DNA of 35,027 nucleotides, from the NCBI GenBank assembly GCA_030596395.1, contig JAUVKF010000038.1:1-35027 (forward strand), read 5' to 3'. Both the position numbers and the translations under genes were made by a program. The stretch is from Chlorobiota bacterium. GTDB taxonomy: Bacteria > Bacteroidota > Bacteroidia > Bacteroidales > F082. Shown one piece after another: positions 24,626 through 32,025 of the stretch. The stretch's first letter is position 1. Every line of letters begins with the position of its first letter. The notes beneath the pieces are model-generated. The model had not been told where the DNA came from. It made no database searches and was given only the letters and a program-made list of their open reading frames with translations.

Positions 24626-26692
24626 ATGAGTATAATTGGAACTACAATCAAAGGTTACAAAATAATCGAATTTATTGATAGCGGTGGATTCGGTTCGGTG
24701 TATAAAGCTGATAAAGAAGATGTTCTATATGCAATAAAAGTTTTCAGAGAAGATTACGTTCTAAAAGAATTTAGAGAGAAAGGTGAAAATAATAGAATTA
24801 AAAGAGAAATAGACATTATGAAGTCTGTTTCACACCCAAATCTCATTAATTATGTGGATGATTTTAAGGAAACCATATCGGGAGTTCCTTCCTATTTTCT
24901 TGTAATGGAGTTTGCCGAGGGAATTAATTTGAGAAAACTCCTTAATCAAAAAAAAATAACCGAAGTTGAAGCTATTAATTTGTTATTGAAAATATTAGAT
25001 GGGATAAATGCTCTTCATTCTATCCGTGGTGAGAATGAAGATACTGGTATAATACATCGTGATTTAAAACCAGAAAATATTATTGTCAATAATGATGAAA
25101 TTAAAATTCTTGATTATGGTATTTCAAAAATAATTGATTACACTTCAATTACAAGCACTGGTGAAGTTATGGGGTCACCAATTTATATGTCTCCTGAACA
25201 AGTTAAAGATAGTAAGCATATTGACAAAAGAAGTGATTTATACACATTAGGACTTATATTATACGAAATGCTAACAAATCACTTGCCGTATCAATCTTCA
25301 AGTATCCCAGAACTGTTCAATAAAATTATTAATGAGCAACCTATTCCACCTAGAAGATGGGAACCACTTATCAATAATGAAATTGAAAATATAATTTTAA
25401 AACTATTAGAAAAGGTTCCATATAAAAGATATCATAGTACGAGAGAATTAAAAACTACAATTACAAACATTAATGGAACTCAAATAGTTCCAAGTTATGA
25501 CACGTCAATAAGGATGTATATCAGAATGTATAATGAGAAATCTGCATTTGAAGAATTCTCAAAAAGATATCAAGAAGAGATTAATGTAATATTTCCAATA
25601 AATTACCAAAATTTAAGACAAACAAAAAATATTCTTCCAATGTTGAGAAAGGGTGAATTCAATATTATTATTGACCCAGCAACAATACGACTTGCATATT
25701 CTGCGCAGCAAGATGTAAAAGGTTTACAAGAATTGCCTTATGCACCATCTAAGTTTAATATTATAACGCCACAGTATTTATCAGACAACTCTAAAAAGAA
25801 AGAATACGTTGGTCAAGTAATTGATGAACAAGCAAAAATTTCTCCTGATATACTGCTTACACCTTTTCATTATGTGCATAATACAAGTATCCCTGCAACA
25901 CACAGACGAAATCCCGTTGAAGAATGGTTTGACCTTGATATTAAATTGATAAAAGAAAGCATTGACTACAAAAACTCAAAACCTGAATATTGGAATACCC
26001 CGTTATATGCTGGAATATGTATAAATAGCGAAAGCTTATTAGACCAAACTTTCAAAGAAGATTTTCTAAATATATTTTCATCATTAGCGTGCGATGGATA
26101 CTTAATTTATGTAGATAATATTAGTAATGAAACTAATTCTGCATCATTATATCATTATATTAATGCTTTAACCACACTACAATTATTTACTCAAAAACCA
26201 GTAATTGCTGGTAGGGTAAGCCCTGGTATTGGATTAGGATTAATTTCAGCTGGTATAAGTGGCTTTTCTACTGGAACTGCAAGATTTGAGACTTTCTACG
26301 AAGACTTATATAAAGAAGTAGCTGATGCCTACAATATGTATGAAAGATACTATTTTCCTGAATTATTAGGAACAATTGCAATTAATAGAAAAACTCCTGT
26401 TAAATTAAAACAAATTTTTGATACAATAGGTTATTGTAATTGTCATTATTGTTCTGGAAAATCATATGTTGACATTATCAAAGCTCCAAATAATAAATTG
26501 CATTTTTTAGAAAATATTCATAAAGAGATTGCTGACATAAAAAACATTGAGAAAAATGAAAGAATGTCATATTTTTTACAAAGAATAGATAAAGCAATTA
26601 CAAATTACAATAAATTAAAAAGTATCTTTAAGTCCTCTGATTATTCATATTTACATAACTGGAAATCAGTTTTTGAAGAATTAAATAAATAA
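24626..26692 (+). CDS. Ser/Thr protein kinase fused to a TGT-like TIM-barrel/zinc domain
   Basis: 688 residues. Residues 1-280 are a Hanks-type kinase with a complete active site: glycine loop SGGFGSVYKA, Lys38 (AIK), HRDLKPEN (144-151), DYG (163-165, for DFG), GSPIYMSPE and RSDLYTLGLILYEML. Residues about 290-688 look like an alternating beta/alpha barrel (FNIIIDPATIRLAY, ILLTPFHYV, PLYAGICIN, DGYLIYVDNI, PVIAGRVSPGIGLGLISAGI). They end with Cys604-x-Cys606-x2-Cys609-x22-His632, the zinc-site spacing of tRNA-guanine transglycosylases. Where those enzymes have the nucleophile Asp (GIDMFDC-like), this protein appears to have Ser548 (ISGFSTG), so the barrel may bind and not exchange bases. No membrane helix, so cytosolic. 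It is followed 11 bp later by a nuclease-like gene. The kinase part is certain; the TGT relation is good but unproven. Confidence 0.75.
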   Translation: MSIIGTTIKGYKIIEFIDSGGFGSVYKADKEDVLYAIKVFREDYVLKEFREKGENNRIKREIDIMKSVSHPNLINYVDDFKETISGVPSYFLVMEFAEGINLRKLLNQKKITEVEAINLLLKILDGINALHSIRGENEDTGIIHRDLKPENIIVNNDEIKILDYGISKIIDYTSITSTGEVMGSPIYMSPEQVKDSKHIDKRSDLYTLGLILYEMLTNHLPYQSSSIPELFNKIINEQPIPPRRWEPLINNEIENIILKLLEKVPYKRYHSTRELKTTITNINGTQIVPSYDTSIRMYIRMYNEKSAFEEFSKRYQEEINVIFPINYQNLRQTKNILPMLRKGEFNIIIDPATIRLAYSAQQDVKGLQELPYAPSKFNIITPQYLSDNSKKKEYVGQVIDEQAKISPDILLTPFHYVHNTSIPATHRRNPVEEWFDLDIKLIKESIDYKNSKPEYWNTPLYAGICINSESLLDQTFKEDFLNIFSSLACDGYLIYVDNISNETNSASLYHYINALTTLQLFTQKPVIAGRVSPGIGLGLISAGISGFSTGTARFETFYEDLYKEVADAYNMYERYYFPELLGTIAINRKTPVKLKQIFDTIGYCNCHYCSGKSYVDIIKAPNNKLHFLENIHKEIADIKNIEKNERMSYFLQRIDKAITNYNKLKSIFKSSDYSYLHNWKSVFEELNK

Positions 26693-26703
26693 AGGTTTTT
26701 CTT

Positions 26704-27369
26704 ATGTTTAGATATGAAAAAGATATGATACCCGTATTAAAAGAATTCTTTAAAGAAAGATTTAATCAAAATTTATCGGTTGAAGAATTAAATACTGGTA
26801 TTGGCATCGCAGATATTGTTTTCACAAAAAAGATAAATCGGAGAGATTATTACTTTGATAATTTTGAATTATTGTTTCATACCTTAACTCTCATAAACAG
26901 AAAAAATAAAAAGATTTCTGAAATTGACTTCAGCACAAGATTTTCAAAAAAACAGATAAACAGTATTATTGAAAAATATCTTACGTTGGAATTAATAGAA
27001 GAATATGATTCTGAGTATTATTATGTTAAAAATAAATTGCCCCCAACCATTACTGAATTTTATGCGATTGAAGCAAAATTAAAAGACTGGAAAAGCGGCT
27101 TATACCAAGCAATAAGATATAAAAATTTTGCTCAAAAATCATTTTTAGCATTGTCTTCTGAATATATCCATCGAGTTGATAAAAATTTGTTAATTGAAAA
27201 TAGAATTGGTCTTATTTCAGTTGCATTAGAAAATACAAGAATAATAATTAACCCGAGAAAAGATAACCCTAATGATAAAGTTGCATTCTATTATTTAGGA
27301 GATAAGTTTACAAAAAATGTGTTTTTAAACTACGAACAAGAAAAATACTGCCCACAACAATGGCTATAA
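26704..27369 (+). CDS. PD-(D/E)XK nuclease-like protein with embedded winged helix
   Basis: 221 residues. The nuclease core seems to be split: an N-terminal part with Glu5 and IGIADIVF (Asp37), then a winged-helix insert (about residues 55-110, LTLINRKNKKISEIDFSTRF ... SIIEKYLTLELIEEY), then EFYAIEAKLKDW with Glu123-x-Lys125, and QAIRYKNFA (Gln135, Tyr139), as in many restriction-like folds. The winged helix may bind DNA. It follows the kinase by 11 bp and is AT-rich like it. The final codons run into the attC-like repeat, as is usual for last genes of cassettes. A partner nuclease for the kinase-TGT protein is the simplest reading. Confidence 0.65.
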   Translation: MFRYEKDMIPVLKEFFKERFNQNLSVEELNTGIGIADIVFTKKINRRDYYFDNFELLFHTLTLINRKNKKISEIDFSTRFSKKQINSIIEKYLTLELIEEYDSEYYYVKNKLPPTITEFYAIEAKLKDWKSGLYQAIRYKNFAQKSFLALSSEYIHRVDKNLLIENRIGLISVALENTRIIINPRKDNPNDKVAFYYLGDKFTKNVFLNYEQEKYCPQQWL

Positions 27370-27476
27370 GTAATGCAGGTTTTGTACTAATATTGAATAT
27401 TTATAGCATTAACAAAATTTGTAGTAAATTGAAGATTTGGTGCTATAAAACCCCCGCACTACTCATAGCCAAACCG
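27345..27476 (+). other. attC-like recombination site
   Basis: R''-like TGCCCACAAC (27349-27358), L''-like TGGCTATAAGTAATGC (27361-27376), about 79 nt of central sequence, L'-like GCACTACTCATAGCCA (27456-27471), and AACCG with the predicted crossover after G27476. The matching R' arm is the GTTGTGGGCA at 24598-24607. The overall size is within the range of known attC sites. The 189 bp between the nuclease stop and the next gene contain no other gene. Confidence 0.55.
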
Positions 27477-27557
27477 TTTCAAAAAATAAAATTATCAATT
27501 TCAAAAACGTACTGAATTACGAAAATTATAAACTAATCGAAAATAACAAACCTTACT

Positions 27558-28877
27558 ATGAACAAAAAGAAAATTTTAGTTTTAGGCGCTGGAATGGTAG
27601 TTAAACCGGCAGTGGATTATTTTTTGGATAAATGCAATTATCATGTAACTATAGCAACAAGAACAGTATCAAAAGCTCAGGCAATAATAGCCGGAAGAGA
27701 TAATACATCTGCAGTTCAATGGGATGCAACAGATTTTGAGAAGCTCGACAAACTGGTTCCCCAGGCTGATCTGGTTGTAAATTTTATCCCTCCTGCCTTC
27801 CAGGCAGAATCAACCAGGATATGTATCAAGCATAAAAAGCATATGATACATACTGATTTTACAATTCCCGAAGTAGCAGCGATGGACGAAGAGGCTAAAA
27901 AAGCCGATGTGATTATTTTAAACGAAATAGGTGAAGATCCGGGTATTGATCATATGGGCATAAAAATGTCACTTGATGAAATTAAAAGAAAAGGAGGCAA
28001 AGTTATAAGCCTTGATTCGTACGGAGCTGGATTACCATCATTTGAAGATAACAGAAACCCTTTCGGTTACAAATTTTCGTGGAATCCAAAAGGACTGATG
28101 AAATCAGCTATGGCTTCCGGAGAATATATTAAGGAAGGTAAAATTATCAAGGCAACTAATCTTTTTGATCATTTCCGTATTGTTGACCTTGAAGGTCTGG
28201 GAACATTTGAAACCTATCCCAACAGAACATGTGCAGTATATAAGGAGCCGTACGAACTTGATGATGATGTTAGTTTCTACAGGGGTTTACTCAGGTTTAC
28301 AGGCTGGTGCAATACGATAAGAAAGTTTATGAAGCTGAACCTGTTAGATTATCAAACTATTAATAATTATGAAAATTTGACATATGATAAGTTCATAAGT
28401 CGCCTTGTAAATTCATCTGAAAACGGAGCAGATGCAATTGCCAATTATTTTAATCTCGATATAAAGGATGATTTTATAAACAGGTTAAGATGGCTGGGGT
28501 TTTTCGAAGATAAACAAATAGCTATCAATGAAGGCTCAAATGTGGATGTGCTGGTTGATTTGATGCTGAAAAAAATGTCGTATCAGCCACACGAAAAAGA
28601 TATGGCGATGATCCATGATGATATTATCGTTGATTTTAACGGTAAAAGGGAAAAATGGTCATCAACAGTGGTAGTTAATGGGATTCCGGGAGGCCATAGT
28701 GCAATGGCACAGACTGTTTCATTACCTGTGGCTATTGCTGCCAGATTGATACTTGAAGGAAAAATAAAATTGAGGGGCTCGGTATTGCCTATTTACCCGG
28801 AGATATACAATCCTGTTCTTGAGGAACTTGAGGAATTTGGAATAAAATACAACCACCGGAAGAGAGCGATTGATTAA
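27558..28877 (+). CDS. Saccharopine dehydrogenase family protein
   Basis: 439 residues. N-terminal Rossmann motif VLGAGMVVKPAVDYF, followed by VNFIPPAF and HTDFTIPEVAAMDEEAK. The middle has NEIGEDPGIDHMGIK and SYGAGLPSFEDNRNPFGYKFSWNPKG, both diagnostic of the LYS9/saccharopine reductase C-terminal domain. It interconverts saccharopine with lysine- or aminoadipate-semialdehyde side products. In Bacteroidota such enzymes are usually tied to lysine breakdown, and no second enzyme of that route lies beside it here. It is the first core gene right of the cassette. Confidence 0.88.
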   Translation: MNKKKILVLGAGMVVKPAVDYFLDKCNYHVTIATRTVSKAQAIIAGRDNTSAVQWDATDFEKLDKLVPQADLVVNFIPPAFQAESTRICIKHKKHMIHTDFTIPEVAAMDEEAKKADVIILNEIGEDPGIDHMGIKMSLDEIKRKGGKVISLDSYGAGLPSFEDNRNPFGYKFSWNPKGLMKSAMASGEYIKEGKIIKATNLFDHFRIVDLEGLGTFETYPNRTCAVYKEPYELDDDVSFYRGLLRFTGWCNTIRKFMKLNLLDYQTINNYENLTYDKFISRLVNSSENGADAIANYFNLDIKDDFINRLRWLGFFEDKQIAINEGSNVDVLVDLMLKKMSYQPHEKDMAMIHDDIIVDFNGKREKWSSTVVVNGIPGGHSAMAQTVSLPVAIAARLILEGKIKLRGSVLPIYPEIYNPVLEELEEFGIKYNHRKRAID

Positions 28878-28971
28878 ACGGATAGGGGAATTCTCACTGG
28901 TTTAAGTCTGAGGCTTAAACCCAAATGATATAATTTATTTGATAGGTAACGAAACAGTTAAAGGTCAAGAA

Positions 28972-29061
28972 ATGAAAAAAAAGAAAGGATTTTGGAAATC
29001 CTTTACTGATGGTATTAGTGAGGTTATTGGATTCATACTTGAGATTTTCAGTAAACAATAA
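28972..29061 (+). CDS. Possible 29-residue amphipathic small protein
   Basis: An ATG ORF starting MKKKKGFWKSF and continuing as an amphipathic helix (DGISEVIGFILEIFSK). It has an AAGGTCAAGAA ribosome-binding-like stretch just upstream and ends 24 bp before the DUF1287 gene. Basic start plus hydrophobic helix suggests a membrane-associated peptide. It could be chance; no family is recognised. Confidence 0.35.
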   Translation: MKKKKGFWKSFTDGISEVIGFILEIFSKQ

Positions 29062-29085
29062 GTAATACTTTAGCCGTAGACCTTA

Positions 29086-29667
29086 ATGAAAACAACCCTG
29101 ATCAATATCACATTCATTTTATTTACCCCCTTTCTCGTTGCACAACCGGGGTTTTCTGATCGACTTTCTGATGCTGCTTTGGAATTAATAAAACAAGAGG
29201 TTACTTATGATCCTGCATATTTCAGTATCAATTATCCGAACGGCGATATTCCTGCCGACAAAGGGGTTTGTACAGATGTAATAATCAGGTCCTACCGCTT
29301 ATTGGACATCGATTTGCAAAAAGAAGTCCATGAAGACATGCTGTCAAATTTTGATGAATACCCAAACATCTGGGGATTAACCGAAACAGACAAAAACATT
29401 GATCATCGCAGGGTTCCTAATTTAATGATTTTCTTTTCGAGACATGGGAAAGTAAAACCAATCAGTAAACAACCTGATGATTATTCGCCCGGCGACATTG
29501 TATGCTGGGATCTGGGTAATGGCACTACGCACATCGGTATTGTTGTAAATAAAAAATCGAATGATGGGGAGCGTTTTCTGATTGTCCACAATATTGGTGG
29601 CGGACAAGTTATCGCTGATTGTTTATTCGATTTCCAAATCATCGGTCATTATTATTACGAAAAATAA
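29086..29667 (+). CDS. DUF1287 domain protein, secreted
   Basis: 193 residues with a signal peptide (hydrophobic run, cut near LVAQ). DUF1287 features: DKGVCTDVIIRSYRLLDIDLQ with the conserved Cys, IDHRRVPNLMIFFSRHG, YSPGDIVCWDLGNGTTHIGIVV and HNIGGG. The fold is related to NlpC/P60-type cysteine hydrolases, with the Cys, His and further polar residues plausible as a catalytic set, so cell-wall or amide cleavage in the periplasm is possible but not shown. One base separates its stop from the next gene's ATG, so the two are co-transcribed. Confidence 0.82.
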   Translation: MKTTLINITFILFTPFLVAQPGFSDRLSDAALELIKQEVTYDPAYFSINYPNGDIPADKGVCTDVIIRSYRLLDIDLQKEVHEDMLSNFDEYPNIWGLTETDKNIDHRRVPNLMIFFSRHGKVKPISKQPDDYSPGDIVCWDLGNGTTHIGIVVNKKSNDGERFLIVHNIGGGQVIADCLFDFQIIGHYYYEK

Positions 29668-29668
29668 A

Positions 29669-31981
29669 ATGAGTAAAATAAAACCCGGTATTGTATTAGT
29701 TATTGTCGCTTTGGGCTTTATGCTCATTTTCTACCGTGCTGTCCTGTTTAACCCAAATGCCTATCTTTTCAGCGACAAGGGTGATGGCATCAAAAACTAC
29801 TACACCTATTATTATCATATTGTTCATGATACTTCGTGTATAAATTTCGAAGGGATGAATTATCCGTTCGGGGAGCATTTTCTTTACACGGATTGCCATC
29901 CCGTACTGGCAAATTTGTTTAAGTTTTTCAATGATAATGATTTCTTTACGCAATATGCGATTGGCATCCTAAACCTTTTGATGATGCTTTCGATTTTCAT
30001 TACTTTCTTCCTGATTTACTTTATTTTACTTGAATTCGATATCTATAAATGGACAGCAGTTTTATTCAGTATTGGTATCACATTGCTTGCGCCGCAAATC
30101 TTCAGGATGAGCGGACATCTTGCGCTTTCTTACAGCATGGCTATTCCCCTTTCCTGGTTGTTGATACTCAAATATATGAAAGCAAGGAAAAAAGCTGGCT
30201 TGATGCTGGCACTGACTGCAAACAACCTATTCTGGTTATTTATTCATTCCTACCTGGGTATTATCCTGTTGTCTTTTCAGTTCGCTTTTATTGTTCTTTG
30301 TTTTGTCCTGGATAAAAATTACCGGAAGTCAGGCTTGCATTATCTGAATTTGTTTGTTACAGTAGTGTTTCCCATACTGGTATTTTATATTTTTCTTTTT
30401 GTTACAGATAACCATGTTGGCCGTACGGATAACCCTTCCGGGTTTTTCCTTTACAATGCCGAATTTGATGATGTCTTCTTGCCGCATCACCCACCATTAC
30501 GGCCAATTCTGGATCAATTGCTTGGACCGGTCATCAAACTGAAATGGGAAGCATGGAGTTATGTAGGGCTGGCGACAACAATGGTATTCTTGTTTCTTCT
30601 AACCGTATCCATCATCAGTATTTTTAAAAAGGGAAAAAGGAAGACACTGTCTGTTTACTTCAATAATCGAACGCTTACTATTTCATTGCTGGCTGCTTTT
30701 GTGGTGTTGCTTTTCGCGATGGCATTCCCTTTTAAGCAATTTCCCCAATTGCTGGAAATATTCCCCGTTCTTAAACAATTCAGGGCAACAGGCAGGTTTG
30801 TCTGGGTGTTTTATTTTGTGGCTACTGTTTTCGGAGCTTACTTTTATCAGCTTGTTTACGACAGGTATTTAAACAAAAGAAAGCAGGTCATTGCATATCT
30901 TATTGTTTTGGCATCAGGTGTTTTTATGGTTGTTGAAGGAGTCCCCTATCATATTGAAACATCAAATTCTATTACCCGGTCGTCCAATCAATTCAATACT
31001 CAGCTTTTAGGCAAAACCTACCAGGAAGCTATTAACTGCATTAATCCCGAAAAATTTCAGGCCATTTTACCCCTGCCTTTTTATTACCAGGGATCAGAAA
31101 CATTCGCCAGGCCACGACATGACGAAACGATGCGGGCATCCATGATCCTTTCCGCTCATACCGGTTTACCCATGTTTAGCGCTAACCTTACACGTACATC
31201 AATTCCTGAAAGCAAGAAGATCGTTCAGCTGGTATCGCCGTCATTTTATGAAAAAACCATTCAGCATGATTTAACCAGTAAAAAGCCTGTACTGATAATA
31301 ACAACCAATGATCCTATCACACACTACGAACAGAAAATTCTATGGAAATCGAAACAAATATTCAAGTCAGAAAACATTAAACTTTATCAATTAACTTTTG
31401 ATGATTTATTCAAAAGCGATGCCGATGCTTATTTAAAAGAATTTGAAGCACAGAAAGATAGCCTATTTGAGGATGATATTTTTTTGGTAAGCGATTCCAG
31501 TTCATTTTTGTATTTCGAATCATACGAAACCAAACAATCGGACATTGTTTTCAGAGGAACTGGCGCATTCAATAGCGCCAAAAAAGGAAAAAATATTCTG
31601 GCAGAATTAAGTCCGGGTACTTTTGAATCAGGCAAAACTTACGCACTCAGTTGCTGGATGTACAATGGTTTTAAAGATGCGTTAAACCTGCACTTTCAGT
31701 TAAGAGTTGAAGAATTCGATGAATCAGCCAATTCATGGGAAAACACCATTTGTTTCCCCGAACAAAGTGAAGTAATCAGTGGAAACTGGTCGCTGGTGGA
31801 AATGGAATTTAAAGTAAAAAACCCTGACAGTTATGTGTATATTGTCAGCAAAGGTAAACTGAACTCAAAATCACCTTTTGTTGCTGATGAATTGCTTATC
31901 AGGGAACAGCATCTTGATGTTTACCGGATGGACACCGTAAAAAAGACCTTGTTCTATAACAATCATGACATAAAATTCTGA
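29669..31981 (+). CDS. Multi-pass membrane protein, GT-C glycosyltransferase-like
   Basis: 770 residues from the ATG at 29669. A longer in-frame start at 29582 lies inside the DUF1287 gene and is rejected. About ten membrane helices fill residues 10-430. The first extracytoplasmic loop has SDKGDGIKNYYTYYYHI and EGMNYPFGEHFLYTDCHP, the acidic loop and YPFG motif seen in GT-C type transferases that use polyprenyl-linked sugars. RQFRATGRFVW-like FKQFRATGRFVWVFYF precedes the last helices. The C-terminal 270 residues are soluble with a carbohydrate-binding-like sandwich (LSPGTFESGKTYALSCWMY, VYIVSKGKL). Likely sugar transfer in envelope glycan assembly. Confidence 0.6.
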   Translation: MSKIKPGIVLVIVALGFMLIFYRAVLFNPNAYLFSDKGDGIKNYYTYYYHIVHDTSCINFEGMNYPFGEHFLYTDCHPVLANLFKFFNDNDFFTQYAIGILNLLMMLSIFITFFLIYFILLEFDIYKWTAVLFSIGITLLAPQIFRMSGHLALSYSMAIPLSWLLILKYMKARKKAGLMLALTANNLFWLFIHSYLGIILLSFQFAFIVLCFVLDKNYRKSGLHYLNLFVTVVFPILVFYIFLFVTDNHVGRTDNPSGFFLYNAEFDDVFLPHHPPLRPILDQLLGPVIKLKWEAWSYVGLATTMVFLFLLTVSIISIFKKGKRKTLSVYFNNRTLTISLLAAFVVLLFAMAFPFKQFPQLLEIFPVLKQFRATGRFVWVFYFVATVFGAYFYQLVYDRYLNKRKQVIAYLIVLASGVFMVVEGVPYHIETSNSITRSSNQFNTQLLGKTYQEAINCINPEKFQAILPLPFYYQGSETFARPRHDETMRASMILSAHTGLPMFSANLTRTSIPESKKIVQLVSPSFYEKTIQHDLTSKKPVLIITTNDPITHYEQKILWKSKQIFKSENIKLYQLTFDDLFKSDADAYLKEFEAQKDSLFEDDIFLVSDSSSFLYFESYETKQSDIVFRGTGAFNSAKKGKNILAELSPGTFESGKTYALSCWMYNGFKDALNLHFQLRVEEFDESANSWENTICFPEQSEVISGNWSLVEMEFKVKNPDSYVYIVSKGKLNSKSPFVADELLIREQHLDVYRMDTVKKTLFYNNHDIKF

Positions 31982-32025
31982 CTATCTTGTTTGCCATGTT
32001 AGTTTGCATAAACAAATAAAAGAAT

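Larger units (their letters stand above)
24599..27476 (+). mobile_element. Putative integron-like gene cassette carrying the kinase-TGT and nuclease genes
   Basis: The two AT-rich genes are bounded by GTTGTGGGCAATAT (24598-24611) and, inverted, a segment at 27345-27358 that matches it in 13 of 14 bases. After the second element come TGGCTATAAGTAATGC (27361-27376) and GCACTACTCATAGCCA (27456-27471), which pair at 14 of 16 positions, then AACCG and TT. If the unit is closed into a circle by joining G27476 to T24599, the junction becomes TGCCCACAAC ... TGGCTAT-arm ... ATAGCCA-arm ... GTTGTGGGCA. This is the R''-L''-L'-R' plan of an integron attC site. No integrase gene is present in the window, so this is a cassette-like unit in isolation. 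Confidence 0.6.

Noticed and set aside
27361-27471. The long inverted arms as a terminator of the nuclease gene
   Set aside because: The arms are about 80 nt apart, there is no T-run, and the outer repeat at 24598 is explained only by the cassette model.
24599-27476. The AT-rich module as an insertion sequence or transposon
   Set aside because: No transposase is encoded and no target duplication was found. The inner arm pair after the second gene fits an attC-like site better than a terminal inverted repeat.
29582-29668. Upstream start for the GT-C-like membrane protein
   Set aside because: It lies inside the DUF1287 coding sequence. The ATG at 29669 gives a normal N-terminus leading into the first membrane helix.
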